In this document: in pieces, positions 42,667-51,406 of the stretch
How the letters are laid out: each line of letters opens with the position of its first letter
Numbering within the stretch: the first letter of the stretch is position 1
NCBI GenBank assembly: GCA_022508805.1
Contig: JAFLUM010000001.1
Span: forward strand, 1-64,000
Direction: 5' to 3'
Origin: Oscillospiraceae bacterium
GTDB lineage: Bacteria > Bacillota > Clostridia > Oscillospirales > Acutalibacteraceae
DNA length: 64,000 nt
Notes under the pieces: model-generated
What the model saw: the letters and a program-made list of their open reading frames with translations, nothing else
What the model was told of the DNA's origin: nothing
Database searches by the model: none
Program-made: the position numbers and the translations under genes

Positions 42667-44946
42667 TTATTTGTCATCTGCCTTATTATCAGCGGTTTCT
42701 CTTTGCTTTTTATGGTGCAGAATTCGAACAGTCAATATGCACACACCTGCCACAAGTGCTATAAAGCCTAATATGCTGGGTACTGCGATCGTAATAGCAG
42801 GGCTGATGTACGGCTCGATTATTCCCATATCGGGAAGCATGTAAAGCGTACTGCCGTCATTATCGCCGTAGGGAATTCGTATAACGCTTACAGAATAACC
42901 GCCCGCCGTATATGAAAGTTTTCCGTCGGTTATTTCTAATGCTTCCTCTACGGGAGCTACGTGCTGTTGATCATCAAATTCGTTACACGCTGACTTGAAT
43001 GTCTCGTCCATATACTGAACCGACGGATCATTCACATTTTCAAAGCCGCTGAAATCTATTTCCAAGGTTTTATCCTTGCGGTCGCTGTTGACAAGCTTAA
43101 TGTAAATTACCTGATTTTCGGTATCCACCGTGGTTGACTGATAAATTCCGTCCGTTTCAGCATCAAAATCCGTTGTAACATAATGAGTGCCGCAATTATT
43201 TGCAAACAGCATTTGAGTATAATAATCGGGCGTGCGGACAACGCTCTGCGAGTCGAACCATATAAGATTTATATTCCAGCTTTGGGCGTTTACCTTGGCA
43301 AGAGTGGGTGCATACGATGCCATTTTTACCACGTCAGCGTTGCGCTCAACACCTGTAAGATATGCCGCCTCTTCAATAGCCGACCAAATGTTGTTTTTAG
43401 TTATCAGTGTGCCGAAGCCTGCGCAGGTTGCGGCGTATTCACCTATCATAACGCCTGCACCGCTGCGCTCGTATGAATCGTAACGGTCGGTATGCTCAAA
43501 CAGATAACCGTCGCCCGTGTAATAATGCTCATCGACCACCGTGTCACGGTAAGCAGTGTTGACAGTCGACCACGCATAGTCAAACTCCTCGCCCTCGAGC
43601 CCTGCGCCCGAAGTGGTGACGATCGTTATATCGGGATACTGTGCTTTTACCGCGTTATACAGGGCATCAAAGTTACGCCAATAGATATCTCCCCAATTTT
43701 CGTTGCCGAGGGCAAGATATTTCATATTAAAGGGTTCGGGATGTCCGTTTTCGGCACGCTTTGCCCCCCATTCGGTATCCGTGTCGCCGTTGGCGTATTC
43801 AATAAGATCAAGCACGTCTTGAACGTACCGCTCCCACTTCACCGTACCGGGAGTGTAGGCGACCGTACTCACATATTCAAGCCACTGTTCCTCGGTTATG
43901 GCGCCGTTTTTATACTGAGTCGCCATATCTCCGTATCCGTTGCGGCCCTGGCATGTCAGTCCGACACTTAAGACCGGAACAGGGGTCGCACCCAGCTCGT
44001 CACAGAGTGTGAAATATTCGTGGAAGCCGATGGCGTTCGTATTCGTATAATATTTGCCGTTTGCATCGTCACGCCAAAGGTTATAGCCCTGTTGCCTCTC
44101 TTCAAGAGGACCTATTGTATCTTTCCAGTTATAAATACTGTCAAGGCTGTCGCCTTCGGTAAAGCATCCGCCGGGGAAACGGATAAATTTAGGTGATAAA
44201 TCTTTTAAAACCTCATATATATCCGTGCGCAGACTCGCGTACTTCCATTCTTCCGTTTCAAAGCCGTGACTCGACACAGGAACCAGCGAAACAAAGTCCA
44301 TAAGGAATATTCCGTTACCCTCTGCCGTAAGCAGCAGAGCTCCGTCCGCCGTCTCATCCGACGTCATTCTTATAGTTATCTCAGTCCATTTTTCACAGTT
44401 GTCGATATTAAACTGATAAGTACCCTTATTCCCCTTTGTGTCAAGGGACACAGTTATGTTTCCGTCAAAATCTACGTTTTTAAAGTATGCCGAAAAGATA
44501 TATTCTTCGCCTTTTTTAAAGCCCATATCGGGCGTAACCGCCTTCTTGGCATTAAAATCATAAGTTTTGTAATTATACAGCTCGGGATAGCCAATATTTT
44601 TTAAAGTTCCGACTCCGTTCACCGCAACGGACAGATAATTTTTGTTATTTTTGTTGAGAGAGTTTTCGGAAAGCACCGCATACGACGCCGTGTCAATTTT
44701 CCACGCGGCAAGATTTTTAGTCGGGTATTCAAAAGAACCGTTATTAACAAGGTTGGAGGACAGTCCGCCGTCAACGGCAAAGCTTATATCCTCGAGGAAT
44801 ATGCCGTAAAGCTCCGGGCTTATTTCATAAGAAATATTGTCTTTGGAGATGTTCAGTGTATAATCGCTTTTTTTGCTGCCGTTAGCCGCTCCCGTAAGGG
44901 AAAGAGCCATCGCCAAGATTAAAAACAGGGCAGTAAACCTTTTCAT
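42667..44946 (-). CDS. Surface-anchored GH51 alpha-L-arabinofuranosidase
   Basis: This enzyme removes arabinofuranosyl residues from arabinan or arabinoxylan. The 759-residue protein has a signal peptide (MKRFTALFLILAMALSLTGA), a carbohydrate-binding-like insertion (about 75-220), and the GH51 barrel with acid/base in LALGNENWGDIYW (E416) and nucleophile in GVMIGEYAATC (E503). A C-terminal beta domain is followed by a single membrane segment (about 713-740) and a basic tail HHKKQRETADNK. It is thus exported and held by a C-terminal membrane anchor, not LPxTG. It is the only clearly exported hydrolase that is complete in the window. AAGGAGA precedes the ATG. Confidence 0.9.
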   Translation of the reverse strand: MKRFTALFLILAMALSLTGAANGSKKSDYTLNISKDNISYEISPELYGIFLEDISFAVDGGLSSNLVNNGSFEYPTKNLAAWKIDTASYAVLSENSLNKNNKNYLSVAVNGVGTLKNIGYPELYNYKTYDFNAKKAVTPDMGFKKGEEYIFSAYFKNVDFDGNITVSLDTKGNKGTYQFNIDNCEKWTEITIRMTSDETADGALLLTAEGNGIFLMDFVSLVPVSSHGFETEEWKYASLRTDIYEVLKDLSPKFIRFPGGCFTEGDSLDSIYNWKDTIGPLEERQQGYNLWRDDANGKYYTNTNAIGFHEYFTLCDELGATPVPVLSVGLTCQGRNGYGDMATQYKNGAITEEQWLEYVSTVAYTPGTVKWERYVQDVLDLIEYANGDTDTEWGAKRAENGHPEPFNMKYLALGNENWGDIYWRNFDALYNAVKAQYPDITIVTTSGAGLEGEEFDYAWSTVNTAYRDTVVDEHYYTGDGYLFEHTDRYDSYERSGAGVMIGEYAATCAGFGTLITKNNIWSAIEEAAYLTGVERNADVVKMASYAPTLAKVNAQSWNINLIWFDSQSVVRTPDYYTQMLFANNCGTHYVTTDFDAETDGIYQSTTVDTENQVIYIKLVNSDRKDKTLEIDFSGFENVNDPSVQYMDETFKSACNEFDDQQHVAPVEEALEITDGKLSYTAGGYSVSVIRIPYGDNDGSTLYMLPDMGIIEPYISPAITIAVPSILGFIALVAGVCILTVRILHHKKQRETADNKADDK

Positions 44947-44982
44947 TTATCCATCTCCTTGCACAAATAAAATATATTATAT

Positions 44983-45011
44983 ATTTTAACAGTTTCTTAA
45001 CATTATGTCGA
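44983..45011 (-). promoter_or_regulatory. Promoter of the GH51 gene
   Basis: On the minus strand TCGACA (45006-45011) and TAAAAT (44983-44988) are spaced by 17 bp, about 37 bp before the GH51 start. Confidence 0.6.
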
Positions 45012-45041
45012 GAGCTTTTTCGCAATTTTTGCCGATTTTGG

Positions 45042-45070
45042 TTGATTTTTTTTACTGTAATCTATATAAT
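45042..45070 (+). promoter_or_regulatory. Promoter of the GH38-symporter operon
   Basis: TTGATT (45042-45047) and perfect TATAAT (45065-45070) are spaced by 17 bp, about 42 bp before the GH38 ATG. It diverges from the GH51 promoter; the two -35 boxes are only 30 bp apart, so shared control is possible. Confidence 0.75.
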
Positions 45071-45111
45071 TTTTACATGGGTTCATTAACTTTGGATTAC
45101 AGGTGATCATT

Positions 45112-48100
45112 ATGCCGAAAAAGAATGTTTACACCATTGCAACAGCTCATCTTGACACGATTTGGAGCTGGGATTTTGAAACGACAGTAAGCAAATATCT
45201 CTATAATACCCTAAACGACAATTTTAAGCTGTTTGAGAAATATCCTGACTATAAATTCAACTTTGAAGGCTCATACCGCTATGAGTTGATGAAGGAATAC
45301 TACCCTGAAATGTGGGAAAAAATGCGAGGCTACATAAAGACCGGTCGCTGGAACGTCTGCGGAAGTGCCTTTGAAAACGGCGACGTGAACGTCCCCTCGC
45401 CCGAGGCACTTTTCAGAAATATTCTTATCGGCAACAGCTATTTTGAAAAGAATTTCGGCGTACGCTCCACTGATATATTTTTGCCCGACTGCTTTGGCTT
45501 CGGCTATGCGCTGCCGTCAATAATGCGCCATGCAAATCTTAAGGGCTTTACCACGCAAAAGCTCACCTGGGGGTCTGCTTACGGCGTACCTTTTGATATC
45601 GGCAGATGGTACGGCGTTGACGGGAATTACGTTTATGGTTGCACAAATCCGGGGGCATATGACAAAACTTTAAGCGAGGTCAGAAACTTTGATTTTATAA
45701 AAAATAAGCTTTCGGAGAATGAAAAATTCGGTCTGGATATGACCGCCGTGTTCCACGGTACAGGCGACCGAGGCGGCGCACCTAAGGAACGGTCCGTAAA
45801 AGCTGTATGTGATGAAATTGCAGAAAATGCAGAGAGCGATATACAAATAATTTCTGCGGCGGCGGACGAAATATACCGTGATATTGAAAATTTGCCCGAA
45901 GAAACAAAGCAAAAACTGCCTGTTTGGAATAATGAGCTTGTTATGCAAAACCACGCCGTGGGCGGATACACATCAAGAGCTATCGGCAAACGCTGGAACA
46001 GGCGCAACGAAGAGATAGCCGATATGGCAGAAAGAAGCTGTACGGCGGCTTATGCCGTTCTCGGGTATGAATATCCGCAGGAGAGCCTTACAAAAGCTTG
46101 GAAGCGTGTTATTGCTCACCAGTTCCACGACGACCTGCCCGGAACATCGGTTCAGCGGGCATACCGCCGTTCGTGGAATGATTATGCAATGTCGTTAAAT
46201 CAGTTTACGGCTGAATACGAGGCGGCTGTCAGGTCGATAGCATCACAGCTTGACACGTCATTTGTAAAGGGTACGGCGGTGGTCGTAAACAATCCGATGG
46301 AATACGAGCGGACGGGTGTAGTGACCGTTCAACTGCCCACACGGCTTTATTATAAAAATGCATCACTTTTTGACGCTGACGGCAAGGAATACCCTGCTCA
46401 GCTTACGGGAATACGGGACGGCTTTGCAACCGTGCTTATATACGTCACCGTTCCGCCTATGGGGTACAAGGTGTTTGACCTGCAAAACAAAAAATCCGCT
46501 GTTTCTCAAAATTTACGTATATCACACACCTCACTTGAAAACGAAAAATACTCGGTGAAATTAAACAGTAACGGTGATATATGTTCAATATTTGACAGGA
46601 AATTAAACAGAGAGATATTAGGGCGCCCAATTATCACGGGAATTTTCGATTATAACGGCAGCCCCGATTGGCCTGCTTGGGAGTTAAATTTTGACGAGCT
46701 TAACCGTGAGCCGCAGCACAAGGCGATAATAAAATCCATAAATATCGCAGAAAGCGGACCTTGCCGAGTGGCATTAAAAGTCACAAAGACATATAACGAC
46801 AGCCGTTTCACCTCAATTATTGCCCTCTCACGCGGCGGCGAGACCGTTGAGGTTTATACCGAGACCGAATGGCGCTCATTATGCTCCGCCTGTAAGGAGA
46901 TATTCTCATTTACTGCCGAGAGCAAGACCGCCACATACGATTTGGGACTGGGCGCCATCAAACGCGGAAATATGAGCGAAAAGCTCTTTGAAGTCCCCGC
47001 ACAAAAATGGGCGGATATCACGGACAGCAAAAAGAATTTCGGCGTTTCGGTAATCAGCGAATGCAAGTACGGCTGGGATAAATTTGACGACAGCACGCTG
47101 CGCCTTACACTTATACATACTCCCCGCAAAAATTACAAAATAGACAGTATGCAGTCAATGATGGAGCTTGGGCTCAACCGATATTCTTACGCTATTTATT
47201 CACATGGCGGTACAGTGAACCGCGATACGCAAAAATGCGCAAGAGATTTCGTAATGCCCATGGCATCGTTCATATGCTCCGCACACGTCGGCACGCTGGG
47301 AACTGAATTCTCTTTCGGAAAGCTCAGCAACGACGGAGCAATACTGAGAGCCGTTAAAAAGGCGGAGGACAGTGACGAGATCGTTATCCGCGTGGGTGAA
47401 GGCGAAAAAAAGGAACAGAAAAACGTTGAATTTTCGCTGTGCTGTGATATTGAAGCTGCAAGTGAGATCTATGCATCCGAGGAATATATCTGCGATGCCG
47501 AAGTTAGTGACGGAAAGCTCATTTTTGATTTAAAGCCATATGAGATAAAATCCTTTGCGTTGCGTGTAAAGAGAGAGCCGAACGGTGATATCAGTCATAC
47601 ACCGCTTGATTTCATCGGCAACGTGACGGCAGTCACTCCGAATTCAGCTCCAAAAGGCACCCTGCCGAATTTGGATGAGAGTATTCCCGCAGAGCTTATG
47701 CCCGACAGCATTTGTGTGGGCGGCACACGCTTTAAAATGCCCGCTGACCGCAAGGCGCTGCTTTGCGGCGGTCAGCGCCTGACGCTCCCTGCGGGTACAA
47801 AAAGAGTTCATCTGCTTGCCGCATCCCTTGACGGTGACAAGAACGTAAAAATCGGCGAACGCGCAGTAAAAATTAACGATATTAAGGAGTATTATGCCGG
47901 TTGGGACCTTTATGATTTTAAAGAAGCGGCATATACAAAGGACGGTTATCTCGGGTACGAATTTACTCACTCCCACGGTGATGAAGGCGATAAGATAGCC
48001 TCACAGCTTTTCTTCTGGCATATCGTCGCAGAAACAGGCGAAGCGAACACACTCACTCTGCCTGTTGACAGCAACATTACCGTTTTGGCGGCTACGGCTG

Positions 48101-48279
48101 ACTGCGAGGATAAGACTTGCACACTTGCCTGCGAGCTTTTTGACAAAATAAAAGGCAGACAGTTTGATTATAAAATGAACGTGCGTGAAAGATCGGCTTA
48201 TCTAACAGGCAAAAGTTATTTCAGACTGAACGATAAGGAACACGCGTTCACTTACAGAAATAAAGGAAGAAAAAAATAA
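45112..48279 (+). CDS. GH38 alpha-mannosidase (first copy), cytoplasmic
   Basis: GH38 enzymes are zinc-dependent retaining alpha-mannosidases. The 1055-residue protein begins almost directly with the metal motif ATAHLDTIWSWD (H13, D15) and has the nucleophile in FLPDCFGFGYALPS (D126). The middle helical domain holds AHQFHDDLPGTSVQRAYR, followed by the beta-sandwich domains (about 400-860). The last 200 residues look like an extra beta-rich module. No signal peptide is present. ATG 45112 is used, with AGGTGA upstream; a GTG at 45103 is possible. It is followed after 29 bp by a sugar symporter, suggesting import then hydrolysis of a mannoside. Confidence 0.92.
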   Translation: MPKKNVYTIATAHLDTIWSWDFETTVSKYLYNTLNDNFKLFEKYPDYKFNFEGSYRYELMKEYYPEMWEKMRGYIKTGRWNVCGSAFENGDVNVPSPEALFRNILIGNSYFEKNFGVRSTDIFLPDCFGFGYALPSIMRHANLKGFTTQKLTWGSAYGVPFDIGRWYGVDGNYVYGCTNPGAYDKTLSEVRNFDFIKNKLSENEKFGLDMTAVFHGTGDRGGAPKERSVKAVCDEIAENAESDIQIISAAADEIYRDIENLPEETKQKLPVWNNELVMQNHAVGGYTSRAIGKRWNRRNEEIADMAERSCTAAYAVLGYEYPQESLTKAWKRVIAHQFHDDLPGTSVQRAYRRSWNDYAMSLNQFTAEYEAAVRSIASQLDTSFVKGTAVVVNNPMEYERTGVVTVQLPTRLYYKNASLFDADGKEYPAQLTGIRDGFATVLIYVTVPPMGYKVFDLQNKKSAVSQNLRISHTSLENEKYSVKLNSNGDICSIFDRKLNREILGRPIITGIFDYNGSPDWPAWELNFDELNREPQHKAIIKSINIAESGPCRVALKVTKTYNDSRFTSIIALSRGGETVEVYTETEWRSLCSACKEIFSFTAESKTATYDLGLGAIKRGNMSEKLFEVPAQKWADITDSKKNFGVSVISECKYGWDKFDDSTLRLTLIHTPRKNYKIDSMQSMMELGLNRYSYAIYSHGGTVNRDTQKCARDFVMPMASFICSAHVGTLGTEFSFGKLSNDGAILRAVKKAEDSDEIVIRVGEGEKKEQKNVEFSLCCDIEAASEIYASEEYICDAEVSDGKLIFDLKPYEIKSFALRVKREPNGDISHTPLDFIGNVTAVTPNSAPKGTLPNLDESIPAELMPDSICVGGTRFKMPADRKALLCGGQRLTLPAGTKRVHLLAASLDGDKNVKIGERAVKINDIKEYYAGWDLYDFKEAAYTKDGYLGYEFTHSHGDEGDKIASQLFFWHIVAETGEANTLTLPVDSNITVLAATADCEDKTCTLACELFDKIKGRQFDYKMNVRERSAYLTGKSYFRLNDKEHAFTYRNKGRKK

Positions 48280-48308
48280 AACCGAATTTACTTTGAGGGG
48301 GAAAGGAA

Positions 48309-49775
48309 ATGGCAAACACAAATAATGAATTACGCTATGTGGGCGTAAAGGAAAATCTTGCCTACGGCTTTGCCAACGCAGGTCAGGTTTTCGGCTATAA
48401 CCTTGTGGCAGGCGGATACCTATCACTGTTTTTCACAAAGGTATTCGGCATACCGCCGGCGGCAGTATCCTTTATGGTGTTCATTTTAGGACTGTGGGAT
48501 ACCATCAACGACCCGCTTATGGGCGCGATAATCGACAAAACGCGAACGCGATACGGAAAATTACGCCCGTATCTTTTGGTAGTACCGATCCCGCTGGCGA
48601 TCTCCACTATCTTTCTGTTCGCGGGTCCTGTAATACTTGCAGACGTCAAGAAAACAGCAGTAAAAATCGTATATATGTACCTGTCGTATGTCATATGGGA
48701 GCTGTTTTATACGCTGGGCGATGTTCCGTTTTGGGGAATGAGCGCCGCCATAAGCCCATCACCCTCTGACAGAACAAGAGCAATATCCTCGGCACGTTTT
48801 ATCTCAGGTATTATAGGCGGTCTTTCCACTACGATACTTGTTGTGCTTATGGACTTAAGCAACAGCGGAGCTATCGGTCTTTCATTAGCACAGGTGTTTC
48901 TTTTAATGGCGGTGATCGCCGCAACCTTCGGTATGGGCCTTTTCTCACTGGCGGGACTTTGCACCCGTGAAAGAGTCGTACAGAGCGTAAAAGAACCCAG
49001 CGTGCTTGAGGGCTTTAAGGTGCTTGTCAGGAATAAACCGCTGTTACTCATCGTTATTTCAAACGTGGTGGGAGCGCTTGCAGGTATAGGCGGCGTTTTT
49101 CAGACGTATTACTACTCGGAAGTAGTCAATATGAACTCGCTGATACTGATTATCAACCTGCCGGGTACAATTCTCGGATTCGTCACATATCTGCTTATTC
49201 CAAAGCTGAAGGCGCGTTTTGACAACAGACAGATAATGTTTATGAACGGCTTTGCTAAGCTGATCGTCGGTTCGGCGGTATTCTTTGTGGGAATGAACTT
49301 TTTCACAAATCTGTATGTGGTAATTCCGTTGCTTTTATTCCAAAATCTTGTTTTCAGCTTTTTCGGTACAATCAATATGGTCATTCCCACTGAGATGATC
49401 GGCGATACAATAGACTATATGGAATGGAAAACGGGCGAACGCAACGAGGGTGTTTCGTTCTCGGTGCTAACGTTCGTGGGCAAGCTGTCAGGCTCAGTAT
49501 CAACGGCTATCGGAGCGGCTCTTTTGCCGGTTATCGGTCTTACGTTTAAGGAGATAAGCGCAACCGAAACCGTAACTATCAAGGAGTATGAACACACCGA
49601 CCTGTTTATATGGGGACTTTTCACGCTGGCGCCCGTGGTGTTGGGAATGCTCACGCTGATTCCTTACATATGGTATGATTTGACGGGTGAAAAGCTCAAA
49701 AAAATTCGTGAAGATATGCAGGAACGCAGACATGAGTTGTCAAAAGAAGTATCGGGAGGTGCTGAAAATGAGTAA
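48309..49775 (+). CDS. GPH-family sugar:cation symporter (MFS)
   Basis: Glycoside-pentoside-hexuronide symporters bring in di- and oligosaccharides with Na+ or H+. The 488-residue protein has twelve hydrophobic segments. It carries the GPH sequences ENLAYGFANAGQVFGYNLV, LWDTINDPLMGAIIDKTRTRYGKLRPYLL and later MIGDTIDYMEWKTGERNEGV, all family hallmarks. It shares an operon with the GH38 upstream and a zinc-ribbon membrane protein downstream (8-bp overlap). The most likely cargo is the GH38 substrate, an alpha-mannoside. Confidence 0.92.
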   Translation: MANTNNELRYVGVKENLAYGFANAGQVFGYNLVAGGYLSLFFTKVFGIPPAAVSFMVFILGLWDTINDPLMGAIIDKTRTRYGKLRPYLLVVPIPLAISTIFLFAGPVILADVKKTAVKIVYMYLSYVIWELFYTLGDVPFWGMSAAISPSPSDRTRAISSARFISGIIGGLSTTILVVLMDLSNSGAIGLSLAQVFLLMAVIAATFGMGLFSLAGLCTRERVVQSVKEPSVLEGFKVLVRNKPLLLIVISNVVGALAGIGGVFQTYYYSEVVNMNSLILIINLPGTILGFVTYLLIPKLKARFDNRQIMFMNGFAKLIVGSAVFFVGMNFFTNLYVVIPLLLFQNLVFSFFGTINMVIPTEMIGDTIDYMEWKTGERNEGVSFSVLTFVGKLSGSVSTAIGAALLPVIGLTFKEISATETVTIKEYEHTDLFIWGLFTLAPVVLGMLTLIPYIWYDLTGEKLKKIREDMQERRHELSKEVSGGAENE

Positions 49776-50397
49776 TAAGTGTCCCAAATGCGGTGAAAAG
49801 CTCTCGATTTTTTATATGAAGCAGACCTGCCCCAAATGCGGCGCTAATCTCGTTTACTATGACCTTGACAAACGGCTTGAAGCCGACCACGAAAGGGCTA
49901 TACGGGAGCAGGAAGCCGTTGATAAGTTTATTTATAAATTAAAACTCTCCTCTGTAGGCGGAGCGGCGCAGATAATAAGACTCGTCCTCTTCTTCTCTCC
50001 CCTTTTGTGTATGCTTTTGCCAATGTTCATAACCGCCGACGGCTTTAAAGTGAGTTTACTTTCGCTGATAATGGGTATTATTTCAGGTGAACTGCCCATA
50101 GACAGGCTCACGTCCGATATGTCATACCTTTTCCCTGCCGCGTTGATTGTCTGCGTTATCGTTTTTTCGCTGGCGGTAATAATTTCGTCGCTGTTTTCTA
50201 CCGGCAGACGGGCATTTCTTCGAAATATGCTGTTCAGTGTGCTCAATACCGCCGTGTTTGTCGCGGTAACGGTGCTTGCAGTCAAAAACGGTGCTGTATT
50301 ATCTCACGGTACATATGCAGTATCGTCTGTATACGCTCTTGAATTCTTAATGCATACGGTAGTTAACAATAAGATAAAAGCAAAATCGGAAGAATAA
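49768..50397 (+). CDS. Zinc-ribbon membrane protein of unknown function
   Basis: The 209-residue protein opens with two zinc-ribbon knuckles (CPKCGEKLSIFYMKQTCPKCG), then a charged segment and four hydrophobic segments (about 70-92, 105-118, 125-150, 160-205). ATG 49768 has GGGAGG upstream and overlaps the symporter stop by 8 bp; a longer in-frame ATG at 49687 lies inside the symporter gene. I do not recognise the family. Coupling to the symporter suggests a role in that transport system, perhaps regulatory, but there is no direct evidence. Confidence 0.75.
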   Translation: MSNKCPKCGEKLSIFYMKQTCPKCGANLVYYDLDKRLEADHERAIREQEAVDKFIYKLKLSSVGGAAQIIRLVLFFSPLLCMLLPMFITADGFKVSLLSLIMGIISGELPIDRLTSDMSYLFPAALIVCVIVFSLAVIISSLFSTGRRAFLRNMLFSVLNTAVFVAVTVLAVKNGAVLSHGTYAVSSVYALEFLMHTVVNNKIKAKSEE

Positions 50398-50420
50398 GCA
50401 AATATTTTGCCGTAATTTAT

Positions 50421-50448
50421 TGAAATTATTTTTTGATATGATAAAATA
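50421..50448 (+). promoter_or_regulatory. Promoter of nagB
   Basis: TTGAAA (50421-50426) and TAAAAT (50443-50448) are separated by 16 bp. The -10 overlaps the left arm of the hairpin at 50446-50489. Confidence 0.6.
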
Positions 50449-50493
50449 GTATCTCAACTAAGGGTTCCCCCTAAAAATGAGGTACTATTTTTT
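50446..50493 (+). promoter_or_regulatory. Hairpin spanning the nagB promoter, ribosome-binding site and T-run
   Basis: AATAGTATCTCA (50446-50457) pairs along all 12 positions (one G-U) with TGAGGTACTATT (50478-50489), and six T residues run directly into the nagB ATG. The right arm contains the only plausible ribosome-binding site, GAGG (50479-50482). For transcripts coming from the symporter operon this is an intrinsic terminator. For the nagB promoter, whose start falls inside the left arm, it acts as a DNA palindrome instead. Confidence 0.6.
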
Positions 50494-51213
50494 ATGAACA
50501 TCCATATTTTTGACAACGCAGAACAAATCGGAGCGGCGGTAGGTGAAATGCTTATCAGTGCAGTGAATAATGATCCCGATATATCCTTGGGATTTGCCAC
50601 GGGAGCGTCACCTGTTCCCACATACAAATATCTGATAAAGGCTTATGACGAGGGTAAGGTCAGCTTTAAGGGTGTTACCACCTTTAACCTTGACGAATAC
50701 TGCAATTTGCCCAAATCCGACAAAAACAGCTATTACAGCTTTATGCACGACAATCTTTTTGATCATATTGACATAAAGGAAGAAAACGTGAACTTCTTAA
50801 ACGGCAACGCCGAGGACACCGAAGATGAATGTAAGCGTTATGATGCACTCATTGCCGAAAAGGGAATTGATATACAGCTTCTCGGTGTGGGCAGGAACGG
50901 TCATATCGGCTTTAATGAGCCGTCGGATAAATTTACCAAAGGTTCATTCCGCGTAAAGCTCTCCGAAAGCACGATAAACGCAAATTCCATTTATTTTGAC
51001 GAAAACCCTATGCCACGCTATGCCCTCACTATGGGCACGGTGTCGATTATGAAATCTAAGCAGATCATAATGATAGCCACGGGCGAGGCTAAAAAGGATG
51101 CCATATACGGAATGGTTCACGGCGATATTACCCCCGTATGCCCCGCCTCCGTGCTGCAGCTCCACCCGAATGTGCATATTTTCCTCGACAAAGATGCCGC
51201 GGTAAGGCTGTGA
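50494..51213 (+). CDS. nagB: Glucosamine-6-phosphate deaminase
   Basis: NagB converts glucosamine-6-phosphate to fructose-6-phosphate and ammonia, sending amino sugars into glycolysis. The 239-residue protein has the family motifs GFATGASPVPTY (phosphate binding), TFNLDEYCNLPKSDKNSYY (catalytic D67) and LGVGRNGHIGFNEP (H137). It is the short Bacillus-type form without the E. coli allosteric tail. It is placed to use GlcNAc released by the GH89 enzyme; NagA is not in the window. Single gene, with a hairpin directly before its ATG and a strong terminator after. Confidence 0.95.
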   Translation: MNIHIFDNAEQIGAAVGEMLISAVNNDPDISLGFATGASPVPTYKYLIKAYDEGKVSFKGVTTFNLDEYCNLPKSDKNSYYSFMHDNLFDHIDIKEENVNFLNGNAEDTEDECKRYDALIAEKGIDIQLLGVGRNGHIGFNEPSDKFTKGSFRVKLSESTINANSIYFDENPMPRYALTMGTVSIMKSKQIIMIATGEAKKDAIYGMVHGDITPVCPASVLQLHPNVHIFLDKDAAVRL

Positions 51214-51228
51214 AGGTTACCACTTATA

Positions 51229-51250
51229 TGTAAAGTAATTACACTTTACA
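51229..51250. repeat. 22-bp palindrome, copy 1
   Basis: TGTAAAGT (51229-51236) and ACTTTACA (51243-51250) are exact inverted copies with 6 bp between, 15 bp after the nagB stop. It matches the second palindrome at 51348-51369 in length and arms. Confidence 0.6.
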
Positions 51251-51335
51251 GAATTTCAATGATTCTTCAATGTATACAAATTAAAGAATTCCTAAATTCC
51301 ACGCTGTTTCAAGGGGTTTTGGGATAATAAAAAAT

Positions 51336-51386
51336 CAGCTCGCATGGTGTAAAGTTTAGTTGCTTTACATAATGTGAGCTGTTTTT
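51336..51386. terminator. Bidirectional terminator between nagB and GH38
   Basis: CAGCTCGCAT (51336-51345) pairs with ATGTGAGCTG (51372-51381, one G-U), enclosing the second 22-bp palindrome, and T-runs follow on both strands. It sits between convergent nagB and GH38 (51407). Confidence 0.8.
51348..51369. repeat. 22-bp palindrome, copy 2 (inside the terminator stem)
   Basis: TGTAAAG (51348-51354) and CTTTACA (51363-51369) are inverted copies around 8 bp, giving a 22-bp unit like copy 1. It extends the terminator stem inward. Confidence 0.6.
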
Positions 51387-51406
51387 GTTATGAAAAAGGT
51401 GGTATT

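Noticed and set aside
50400-50493. A glmS-type ribozyme or riboswitch before nagB
   Set aside because: The leader is too short and lacks the glmS core. The transcription start would fall inside the hairpin, so a ligand-binding RNA is unlikely.
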